Assembly (NCBI RefSeq): GCF_900996245.1
Contig: NZ_CAAJGK010000045.1
Span: forward strand, 78,448 to 142,447
DNA length: 64,000 nucleotides
Direction: 5' to 3'
Source: Paraburkholderia sp. BCC1886
GTDB lineage: Bacteria; Pseudomonadota; Gammaproteobacteria; Burkholderiales; Burkholderiaceae
Shown here: in pieces, positions 27,299 through 34,443 of the stretch
Layout: each line of letters opens with the position of its first letter
Numbering within the stretch: the first letter of the stretch is position 1
Notes under the pieces: generated by a model
Database searches by the model: none
What the model saw: the letters and a program-made list of their open reading frames with translations, nothing else
Told to the model about the DNA's origin: nothing
Position numbers and translations under genes: made by a program

Positions 27299-27574
27299 AT
27301 GGAAGCCACGCTTTTACGCTATACCGACTTGCCGATCGGCCATCGGGCCGCCTTCGAACTGGTGTGCGCGCGGCACGGTTTCGCGCCGGCGCATTTCGAG
27401 GTCAGCGTGTGTGCCGATCTTGCCGGCCCCCAGGATCCCGACTATCCCGCCGATGCCACGCCGGGACGTCTGGTCACCGTGCGCCGCGCGGGCTGGGCGC
27501 AGTCCTATCACGACCGTGCGGGGCAATGGGTGCGCCAGTTCGAAACCGATCTGACCTGCCGTTTCTTCAAGTAG
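27299..27574 (+). CDS. Conserved small hypothetical protein
   Basis: 91 residues. ATG at 27299 preceded by CCGGAG eight bases upstream. No signal peptide or membrane segment; the protein is compositionally ordinary, with LVTVRRAGWAQSYHDRAGQW and a C-terminal ETDLTCRFFK. I do not recognise the family. It is convergent with the TauE-like gene and separated from it only by the short GACTCA repeat. Confidence 0.65.
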   Translation: MEATLLRYTDLPIGHRAAFELVCARHGFAPAHFEVSVCADLAGPQDPDYPADATPGRLVTVRRAGWAQSYHDRAGQWVRQFETDLTCRFFK

Positions 27575-27590
27575 CGCTTCGGCTCGCTCT

Positions 27591-27620
27591 GACTCAGACT
27601 CAGACTCAGACTCAGACTCA
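27591..27620. repeat. Five tandem GACTCA hexamers over the stop codon of the TauE-like gene
   Basis: GACTCA occurs five times in a row. Read on the minus strand it is TGAGTC repeated, so the TGA stop of the TauE-like gene is the first of several in-frame stops created by the repeat. Confidence 0.9.
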
Positions 27621-28406
27621 GGCCAGCACGAGCCGCGCGCCGACCAGCGTCAGCGTGGCGGCCAGCAGATTGCGCAGCAGCTTCTCCGGCGCGCGCGAAG
27701 ACAGGTAGCTGCCGATCGCAATGCCCGGCAGCGAACCCACCAGCAACGACAGCAGCATCGTCCAGTCGATCGAACCCAGCAGCCAGTGACCGGCGCCCGC
27801 CAGCAGCGTCAGCGGCACGGCGTGCGCGATGTCGGAGCCGACGATGCGCGTGGTCGCGAGCAGCGGATACAACAGCAGCAACACCGTCACGCCGATCGCG
27901 CCCGCGCCGACCGACGTCAACGAAACCAGCACGCCGAGCACCGCGCCGGTGAGGATCGTGAGCGCGAGCGTGCGGCCTTCGCGCGGCGCGCGTCGACGGT
28001 GTGCGCCGAGCGCCGCGAGTTGCGGCCGGAACACGAGGGCCACCGCGGTGATCAGCAATGCCGCACCGAGCACGATCTGGATCAGCCGGCCCGTGCCCGG
28101 CGTATCCATGCCATAGCGGTGCAGCAGGACCAGCGTGACGGCGGCGGCCGGGACACTGCCCGAGGCGAGGCGCAGCGTGATGCGCCAGTCGACCGAGCCT
28201 TTCAGGCCGTGCACCAGCGTGCCGGTCGCCTTGGTCGCGGCGGCATACAGCAGGTCGGTGCCGACGGCAGTCGCCGGGTGGACGTTGAACAGCAGCACCA
28301 GGATCGGCGTCATCAGCGATCCGCCGCCGACGCCGGTCAGGCCGACCAGAAAGCCGACGAACAGGCCGGAAACGGAATACAGCAGTTCGATATGAGGAAG
28401 AGCCAT
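27618..28406 (-). CDS. TauE/SafE-family sulfite or organic-anion exporter
   Basis: 262 residues, about 7-8 helices. The start SVSGLFVGFLVGLTGVGGGS and later GVLVSLTSVGAGAIGV are the two internal-repeat glycine signatures of the TauE/SafE (DUF81) family. ATG at 28406; the extension to 28460 is polar and unlikely. The substrate is commonly sulfite or sulfonates in characterised members; none can be inferred here. Its stop lies in the GACTCA repeat. Confidence 0.88.
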   Translation of the reverse strand: MALPHIELLYSVSGLFVGFLVGLTGVGGGSLMTPILVLLFNVHPATAVGTDLLYAAATKATGTLVHGLKGSVDWRITLRLASGSVPAAAVTLVLLHRYGMDTPGTGRLIQIVLGAALLITAVALVFRPQLAALGAHRRRAPREGRTLALTILTGAVLGVLVSLTSVGAGAIGVTVLLLLYPLLATTRIVGSDIAHAVPLTLLAGAGHWLLGSIDWTMLLSLLVGSLPGIAIGSYLSSRAPEKLLRNLLAATLTLVGARLVLA

Positions 28407-28650
28407 TGAGCAGACCGTCGACGGTCGGGTGGGTTGAACGGCGTATCGTCCAGGTCGCAAGGAGCCGACGCAGTACGCAGCCGCCGTGTGATGGCGGCGC
28501 GCTGCTATTGCCGGAGGGGAGCGTGGGAACGACGAAAGGCGCTATTGTCGCAAAACTGCTGCTCGTGCGTACGAAGCGCCGGCGGCGATCAGGACCATGC
28601 CCGTTGCGGGCAATCCCAACTGGAACGCGAAAGCGCCCGAACCCGCCGCA

Positions 28651-29289
28651 TCAAAGCGCGCGGCGGATTTCGGCGAGACCGAACGCCGCCAGCGTGATGC
28701 CGACCACCCGGTCGATCACGAGCCGCAGCTTGCTGCCGATCGCATGCCGCGCTAGCGACACCACGGTGACGAGGCAACACCACCACGCAATCGATCCGCA
28801 GAACACGCCGGCCACGGTGGTCAACGCGATGCTCGAAGAAAACGCGCCACGCGGCGCAAGCGTGGTGAACAGCGCGGCGAACATGATGACCGTTTGCGGG
28901 TTGGTCAACGTGAGCAGCAGCGAACTCGCGTAGGCGCGCAGCGCGCCCGCTCGCATGGCCGGTGCGGCCGATTCCGCGTCGGCGTTTGCGGATGCCGGGG
29001 CCGGTTTCTGAAGCAGGGCGCGCAGCCCGAGATAAAGCAGGAACAGCCCGGCCAGCAGATGCAAAGGCCGGTCATAGGCCAGCATGAAATGCGAAATGCC
29101 GACGAGGCCAAGCGCCGCGATCAGACCGTAAAACGCATCGCCGCTGGCAATGCCGAAACCGATTGCAAGTCCGGCGCGCGGGCCGCCGCCCAGCGTGCGA
29201 CGGATGCACAGCATGCCCATCGGGCCGACCGGCGCGGCAATGGCAAGGCCGACACCCGCAGACGTGACAAACAGATCGATCAGTGACAT
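28651..29289 (-). CDS. LysE/RhtB-family amino-acid exporter
   Basis: 212 residues with about six helices. GLAIAAPVGPMGMLCIRRTL near the N-terminus is the LysE/RhtB signature, followed by GFGIASGDAFYGLIAALGL and LLTLTNPQTVIMFAALF. ATG at 29289. These proteins export amino acids or derivatives by proton antiport. It is in the same orientation as the TauE-like gene but 244 bp away, so probably a separate transcript. Confidence 0.88.
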   Translation of the reverse strand: MSLIDLFVTSAGVGLAIAAPVGPMGMLCIRRTLGGGPRAGLAIGFGIASGDAFYGLIAALGLVGISHFMLAYDRPLHLLAGLFLLYLGLRALLQKPAPASANADAESAAPAMRAGALRAYASSLLLTLTNPQTVIMFAALFTTLAPRGAFSSSIALTTVAGVFCGSIAWWCCLVTVVSLARHAIGSKLRLVIDRVVGITLAAFGLAEIRRAL

Positions 29290-29361
29290 GTGAAGTCGAC
29301 GCAACTGGACGGTGAGCAGGAAGCAGCCCGGCGGAAGCCGATGTCGCAGCGAAAAACGACA

Positions 29362-29395
29362 GGAAAAACGAACGCCCGCCGAAAGCGGCGGGCGT
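29362..29395 (-). terminator. Terminator of the small basic-protein gene
   Basis: A perfect 10-bp stem (29372-29381 with 29386-29395), AAAG loop; on the minus strand the U tract corresponds to the A run at 29364-29368. Confidence 0.85.
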
Positions 29396-29402
29396 GTTGG
29401 GA

Positions 29403-29540
29403 TTATTTCTTGGTGGTGGCCGAAGCGCTCGGCTGAACCCGGATTGGCGGCGAGCCGGAAGGCGACGTGGCCGGTTGGGGCTTCTTCGCCTGCTTCGGCT
29501 TCTTGACTTCGCGGTTACTGCGCATTTGACCTTTTGCCAT
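29403..29540 (-). CDS. Small Lys/Pro-rich protein of 45 residues
   Basis: Reads MAKGQMRSNREVKKPKQ and continues with KPQPATSPSGSPP to TTKK. GGAG lies seven bases before the ATG at 29540 (a preceding ATG at 29543 gives one extra Met), and a perfect terminator stands directly behind the stop, so the unit is complete. Highly basic N-terminal half and Pro/Ser-rich C-terminal half. I believe similar short proteins are common in Burkholderia but cannot name the family or function. Confidence 0.72.
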   Translation of the reverse strand: MAKGQMRSNREVKKPKQAKKPQPATSPSGSPPIRVQPSASATTKK

Positions 29541-29956
29541 CATGGACTCCAATTGGCTGGCTTGCTCCCCGTGGGAGCAATACGCGAGTGTGCGCTGAAA
29601 TCCGCCGGCGCGGTTGAAAATCTTGGCCGGTGGCAGCTAATGACGAGGCAACCGGCAGCTAATCGGCCATCGAGCCAGGCGGGCAACATTGCATTTGCTG
29701 CGAAGTGGGCGGTGGCGCTCATTGGGCAGCCGCGGAACTCTGGGAGTTGGCGTAAAAGTGCTGGACCTTCGGAGTAAGGTTTCCGGGCAGCAGTCACTTC
29801 GCAGCGGAACTGTTGCGGTATCAGGAGGCCAGGCGCGTTGTCCACCGGCGCGCCCAGATCGACGAAGAGACAGGCCAACGGGGTTTGGGGTCGGCAGCCG
29901 CCGGCCAGGCGTGTCCAGTCGCTGCGTAAAAAAGCGGTTATCCAGAGAGATAAATC
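29541..29956. other. Intergenic region before the first EPS glycosyltransferase
   Basis: About 416 bp without a supported gene. A perfect inverted repeat TTGCTCCC-CGT-GGGAGCAA (29562-29580) lies just upstream of the small basic-protein gene and could be its operator or a 5' leader hairpin. GGCAGCTAAT occurs twice between about 29632 and 29662. Promoters for both flanking genes must lie here. Confidence 0.45.
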
Positions 29957-31042
29957 GTGAGGATTCTTCAACTGGTTCACGCACCGCGCCTTTCCGGCGC
30001 GGAAATCCTGGTGAAAGGCGTCGCCATTCATCATCAGCGCGCGGGGCACGAGGTTGGCATGGCGTCGCTGCTACCGCAGCAGGACGACTTTCTCGACATT
30101 CGCGCCGAACTGGAAGCGGCAGGCGTCACCTGCATGTTTCCCGAAGTGCGCCACGGCCGGGTCGGCAAACTGCTGCACCTGTATCGCGTGGTGCGGCAGT
30201 TCAGGCCGGACTTCATCGTCGCGCACGCGACCCTTGCCGGTCTTTATATCCGCCTGCTGCCGGTGAACACGCCTATCGCGTGGGTCATGCATTCGGGTGT
30301 CAACGACTTCGAGAACGGCGCGCTCAAGCGCGCGGAGCGGCTGTTGTCGCGCCGGGCCCAGGCGATCATCGGCGTGACGCAGCAGAACATCGACGATTAT
30401 CTGCGCGAGATCGGCAAGCATCCGGCGATGGTCGTGATCCCGAACGGTGTCGACGCGTCGATGTTCGCGGAAGACGGCGACGCCCACGTGCCGGATCTGG
30501 AAGTGCCGCCGAAGCAGATCGTTCAGCTCGGCCGCTATATCGAAGGCAAGAGTCAGCTGGACACCGTTCGCGCGTTCGAGCGGGTACTGCAGAGCGAGCC
30601 CGAGGCGCGTCTGCTGTTATGCGGCGTGGTCGAGGAAGTCGCCTATCACGAGGCGGTGCTGTCGCTCGTCGAACGGCTCGGTTTGACGAGCCGCGTGACG
30701 GTATGCGGGCCGAGGTCGGACGTCGCCGCGATTCTGCGCTCGTCGCGCGTGTTCGCGATGCCCTCGCAGTTCGAAGCGCAGAGCATCGGTTTTCTGGAAG
30801 CGCTGGCGTCGGGCATTCCGGTGGTGGCGAACCGCATTCCTTCGTTCGGGTTCGCCGGTAACTTCGCGGGCGTCAGTCTGGTGGATACGACCGATGCCGA
30901 AGCCTATAGCCGGGCCTTGCTGAACGCGCTCGACACGCCGCGCGCGAATCGTCAGCTGGCGGGCTATACGCTGCACGATACGGCGGACCGCTATATGTCG
31001 ATCGCGCGCAAGTTCGCGCATCCGCTCCACGCTTCTGCGTGA
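29957..31042 (+). CDS. Glycosyltransferase family 4 protein (EPS left arm)
   Basis: 361 residues, GT-B fold. MRILQLVHAPRLSGAEILVK at the N-terminus, VVIPNGVDASMF in the middle and the GT4 donor-site segment SSRVFAMPSQFEAQSIGFLE with the E-x7-E pattern. GTG start at 29957 with GAGAGA upstream. It is clearly paralogous to the last glycosyltransferase of the locus (59896-60972): both start M-R-(I/V)-(L/F)-x-L-V-x-A-P-R-L-S-G-A-E and share IPSFGFA-NF near the end. A sugar transferase to a lipid-linked EPS repeat is likely; donor unknown. Confidence 0.87.
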   Translation: MRILQLVHAPRLSGAEILVKGVAIHHQRAGHEVGMASLLPQQDDFLDIRAELEAAGVTCMFPEVRHGRVGKLLHLYRVVRQFRPDFIVAHATLAGLYIRLLPVNTPIAWVMHSGVNDFENGALKRAERLLSRRAQAIIGVTQQNIDDYLREIGKHPAMVVIPNGVDASMFAEDGDAHVPDLEVPPKQIVQLGRYIEGKSQLDTVRAFERVLQSEPEARLLLCGVVEEVAYHEAVLSLVERLGLTSRVTVCGPRSDVAAILRSSRVFAMPSQFEAQSIGFLEALASGIPVVANRIPSFGFAGNFAGVSLVDTTDAEAYSRALLNALDTPRANRQLAGYTLHDTADRYMSIARKFAHPLHASA

Positions 31043-31054
31043 AACGGATTGGCG

Positions 31055-31097
31055 TCGTATCGACCGGACTGGCTACTGTGCGAGCCGGTCGATACGA
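31055..31097. terminator. Long inverted repeat between convergent glycosyltransferase and PIG-L genes
   Basis: A perfect 13-bp inverted repeat (31055-31067 with 31085-31097) with a 17-nt loop. The right arm is the last coding stretch of the PIG-L gene. No T tract, so it is a candidate hairpin barrier rather than a classical terminator. Confidence 0.45.
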
Positions 31098-33535
31098 ACG
31101 GTCTCCGTGAATAAGCCCGGCAACGCGCCGAGTTGCTGCGCGGCGCCCAGCGTCGATCCCTCTCCCATTGCATAACGCGAGAGCGCGGGCGAGCCGCCGG
31201 TGAAATAGAAATCGCCGAGCATCGCATCGGTTCGGCGATACAGCACGAGCGCCGTGCCGTGGCTGTCCCGCACCACCGCCGGGAACACATCCGACCACGA
31301 CATCCCTCGCAGACTCGCCGTGCGCGTGGCCACGCCGGCTGTTTGCGTCAGGTCGACGGTCGAGACGTCGATCGTCGCGTCGTCGCTCGTGCTGTCGAGA
31401 TGCGGTGTCAGCAGCACCAGCAGATTGTCGTTCGCGGCGGTCCCGCTTTCGATCGCGGCCTTCACGAAGTCAGGCCCGATGCCCGGCGGCAGCACGCGAC
31501 GCGCTCCCGACGTGAGACGTGTGCCGTCGTTGGAGATCGGGGTGAGCGCGACGCGGTCTGCCATACGTTCGAGCGCCACCAGCGACGTGCGCGGTGATTT
31601 GCCACCTGCCTCGCTTGCGCCACGCGTCAGCAATTCGGCGTTCTGCTGCAGGTCGGGCGCTTGCGCCACGAGTCGCGGCGCGGCGCCATCTTCCTCGCCT
31701 TTAGCCGACCCGTTGGCTCGTCCCTTGGCCGACCCAACGAGCCAAAAATCGAGTCCCCGATCCGTCCGCTTCTGCGCGATCAACACACTGGCGCGACCGC
31801 TGCCCGTGAAATCTCCCGCCACATACTGTTGCGCGGTCGCGGGCTTGAACGCCGGTCCGGTTTGCAGCCACAGACGCGGTGCGTCGAACCGGTCGCCGGC
31901 GCCGCGCAGCAACCAGAACGCGGTGCCGTCTTCGCGTGCAGTGACGACCATCAGGTCCGCTTTGCCATCGCCGTCGAAGTCGCCGAGCAGGAAGCGCGCG
32001 CTATCGAAACACAGCGAGTCTTTCCCGCAACTCGGCGCGCTGGCGAGCGGATCGAAGGCAACCTTGTTCGCATACCACAGCACCGGCCGGCCGGCGCCCG
32101 TGAGCGACGCGGCGTACACGTTGAAGCCGGGGCCGTCCGCTTGTCGCTGCACGTAGACGGCGGCCTGTTCGCCGTTGCCCCCGAGATCGCCGAACATCGC
32201 GGTCGCGAGCCGCAGGTCGTTGGCCTGGGTGTGCTGCGTAGTCGACCAGCGGTAGCGCGTGGTCAGCGCGGTACAGCCGCGCTCGGTGAGCTTGCCATCG
32301 TTTTCGCCGAGGCAATGTCGTTGCGGCGTGTAGACGAGGCCGAAGTCCCACGGCGTCCAGCGCTGCGCCATATCCCATTGATCGCAGGTCTCGGCGAGCA
32401 GGAAGCCGTCGCGTTCGGCGACGCATTGCGAGGTCGCGACATTGACGAGCGCGGCATTGCGCGTGTTGCCGGGATACACGGTCAACGGTTCCCAGCGCCA
32501 TTGCTGCGCCGACGAACCGTTGCACGCCGCGAGCGTCGGCGCTTCGCCTGGGCGCGTGGAACTCGCACAGCGGTTGGCCGCCGCATTGAACAGCACCACG
32601 GGATGAACCTGAAAATCCGGCACGCGATGCTCGCTGCGATCGGCGACTGCGTAGCGCCGCGCGACCCAGTTGCCGTCCCATTGGAATTCGCCGAACACAT
32701 GCGAAAAATCGCTGCCGTCGATCGAAAAATAGCTGGCGACGATATCGCGCTTGCGTTGCACTTCGGCGGCGGGAAGATTGGCGGGCCAGTCGCCGGTCGG
32801 ATAGGTGACGTGATAGACGATCGGCACGCTGCGCCCCAACGTCTGGGCGACGTGACGCGTGATACGCGCCGCGTAAATGTGGTCCGGATGTTCGAGAAAC
32901 GGCACGGTATCCGGATTGAGCGTGTAGATCTCGGTGGCTTCGGCGAGGATCGCCTTCAGCGTCGCGGACAACGTGTCCCGGTCGTAACGCATGCGCGACG
33001 AGCCGTCCACGTTCATCGGATACGTCGAGAGAATCGCCCGCTGATCCCACAGCAGCGCGAGCGGGGCGCGCCCGCCGCGCACGGCGCCGCCCGGCAGACG
33101 CAGTTCGAGCAGTTGCACCTGGGGCTTCGCCTTCAGCACCATCCGATGCACGAGCTTGCCGGCAATCGTCCGGTTCGATTCGAGCCACACGTCCGGCACA
33201 TGCGCCATCCGCGCATAGGCGAGCCGCGAGGCCCGTTCTCGAGTCTGCACGTAGGCGAAGTTCGCGCCGTTCGCGCCGCCGATCAGATGGACCGTGGTGA
33301 TGCACCATCCGGCGTCGAGCCGTTCGCTGATGGCCGGGTCGACGAACAGCAGGTCGTCGTCGAGGTGCGCGACCACCGTGACGAGCTTGCCTGCCGCGCA
33401 TTCCGCGGCGCTGGCGGCGCTGGCCGCGCCGACTGTGCCGACCGCGTTGGCCGCGCCCGGCGTGAACACCCCGGCGAGCACCGCGACGCAGGCGAAGAAA
33501 AATCCCCGAACGAATCTGGTTATGGATGTCCGCAT
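31073..33535 (-). CDS. Secreted PIG-L deacetylase with ricin-type lectin and FG-GAP repeats
   Basis: 820 residues. Signal peptide about 1-31 (ends PGAANA). PIG-L (LmbE-like zinc deacetylase) domain about 48-290, with VVAHLDDDLLFVD (metal-binding motif) and FLEHPDHIYAARI (second metal His). Next comes a ricin-B-like part, about 310-430, with CASSTRPGEAPTLAACNGSS and QQWRWE. FG-GAP/VCBS-type repeats follow, including LLGDFDGDGKADLMVV and VAGDFTGSGRASVL. PIG-L enzymes remove N-acetyl groups from sugars. Secretion and a lectin part suggest action on an extracellular polysaccharide, fitting the flanking EPS genes; substrate unknown. No clear ribosome site; start chosen for the signal peptide. Confidence 0.85.
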   Translation of the reverse strand: MRTSITRFVRGFFFACVAVLAGVFTPGAANAVGTVGAASAASAAECAAGKLVTVVAHLDDDLLFVDPAISERLDAGWCITTVHLIGGANGANFAYVQTRERASRLAYARMAHVPDVWLESNRTIAGKLVHRMVLKAKPQVQLLELRLPGGAVRGGRAPLALLWDQRAILSTYPMNVDGSSRMRYDRDTLSATLKAILAEATEIYTLNPDTVPFLEHPDHIYAARITRHVAQTLGRSVPIVYHVTYPTGDWPANLPAAEVQRKRDIVASYFSIDGSDFSHVFGEFQWDGNWVARRYAVADRSEHRVPDFQVHPVVLFNAAANRCASSTRPGEAPTLAACNGSSAQQWRWEPLTVYPGNTRNAALVNVATSQCVAERDGFLLAETCDQWDMAQRWTPWDFGLVYTPQRHCLGENDGKLTERGCTALTTRYRWSTTQHTQANDLRLATAMFGDLGGNGEQAAVYVQRQADGPGFNVYAASLTGAGRPVLWYANKVAFDPLASAPSCGKDSLCFDSARFLLGDFDGDGKADLMVVTAREDGTAFWLLRGAGDRFDAPRLWLQTGPAFKPATAQQYVAGDFTGSGRASVLIAQKRTDRGLDFWLVGSAKGRANGSAKGEEDGAAPRLVAQAPDLQQNAELLTRGASEAGGKSPRTSLVALERMADRVALTPISNDGTRLTSGARRVLPPGIGPDFVKAAIESGTAANDNLLVLLTPHLDSTSDDATIDVSTVDLTQTAGVATRTASLRGMSWSDVFPAVVRDSHGTALVLYRRTDAMLGDFYFTGGSPALSRYAMGEGSTLGAAQQLGALPGLFTETVRIDRLAQ

Positions 33536-33647
33536 GGTGAGTCGAGCCCCGAAAGTGAGCCCGATCTTACTGGAGCACCCGGGCGCGCCACGTTGGCGAA
33601 CTCACAGTTCGCAGCGTTCTGCGATGTCGAGGCGCAGCGCGGCGGGA

Positions 33648-34100
33648 TCAGCGGAAATACGCCTTGGTGTTCTCGTGCACGTCGTCGCGCGCGAGCAGTT
33701 CGGCAGGCATGAGCCATAGATAGTCGCTGTGCTGGTCGGGCCGGCCGACGGCGGCGTCGCCCGTCAATTGCAGTGCGTACGCGAGCACGATGTAGTGTGT
33801 GGAGACGCCGGGTTCGCCGGCGAAGTTGTCGGCGTAGTGATGTTCGAACACGCCTTCGAAGCGCGCGCCGTCGCGAGCCAGTTTCGCCACGCCGAGTTCC
33901 GCGTCGGTAATCCGCACGAACGCTGCATCGAGCGTTTCGTCCTTGAGAATGCGGCCGCCCGGAACGAACCAGGTGCCGCGCGCGGGACGATTGCGCCGGT
34001 GACCGATCAGCACGCGTCCACTGGCGTCGCGCACGATCAGATCGATTGCGACGAGCGGCGTCAGACGGACTACGTCGAGGAAGTCGATCTCGGTCAGCAT
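33648..34100 (-). CDS. gmm: GDP-mannose mannosyl hydrolase (Nudix family)
   Basis: 150 residues; ATG at 34100 behind GGAGAACC. The modified Nudix box GGRILKDETLDAAFVRIT, with LGV following, together with HHYADNFAGEPGVSTHYIVLAY and the C-terminal DDVHENTKAYF, match E. coli WcaH/GDPMH closely, including its departure from the normal Nudix consensus. The enzyme hydrolyses GDP-mannose (and GDP-glucose) to GDP and sugar. In colanic acid loci it sits near fcl; here it is separated from gmd and fcl by 11 kb but still points to GDP-mannose/GDP-fucose metabolism. Confidence 0.92.
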   Translation of the reverse strand: MLTEIDFLDVVRLTPLVAIDLIVRDASGRVLIGHRRNRPARGTWFVPGGRILKDETLDAAFVRITDAELGVAKLARDGARFEGVFEHHYADNFAGEPGVSTHYIVLAYALQLTGDAAVGRPDQHSDYLWLMPAELLARDDVHENTKAYFR

Positions 34101-34184
34101 GAAGGGTTCTCCAGCGAATGAAGCGCGGGCCGCGCGGTTGGGTGGAGTACCGTGCGCGAGCCGCCCACATGGCCCGGCCATGTG

Positions 34185-34331
34185 TCAGTCGCGATGATCC
34201 TCGTCGTTGCGCGTGAGCCGGTCGGAGACGTTGGCGAACAGCAGAACCAGCAGCAGCACGCCGATGACGGCGAACAGGAATGCGCCGGTCAGCGCGGCCA
34301 GCACCAGCATCGTCCAGGCAAGGCCGTTCAT
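34185..34331 (-). CDS. Small single-span membrane protein of 48 residues
   Basis: Starts MNGLAWTMLVLAALTGAFLF; one long hydrophobic segment (about residues 5-33) ends in a charged tail SDRLTRNDEDHRD. ATG at 34331 with GGAGCCGAGAG just upstream. It lies between the GDP-mannose hydrolase and the glycoside hydrolase on the same strand. Function unknown. The ORF is real-looking by composition and ribosome site, but small proteins of this type are easy to overcall. Confidence 0.6.
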   Translation of the reverse strand: MNGLAWTMLVLAALTGAFLFAVIGVLLLVLLFANVSDRLTRNDEDHRD

Positions 34332-34443
34332 CTCTCGGCTCCAGCGCATTGTTGATCATGCTAAATCTCACCCCGGAGCCGCTCTGTGCGGCAGCTATCC
34401 CGGGCCCCGTTACTTCACGCCGGATTATCGCCGTAATCCGCCG

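Noticed and set aside
31661..33712. A 683-residue + strand ORF opposite the PIG-L gene
   Set aside because: Arg/His-rich antisense shadow caused by high GC3; the minus-strand frame has signal peptide and catalytic motifs.
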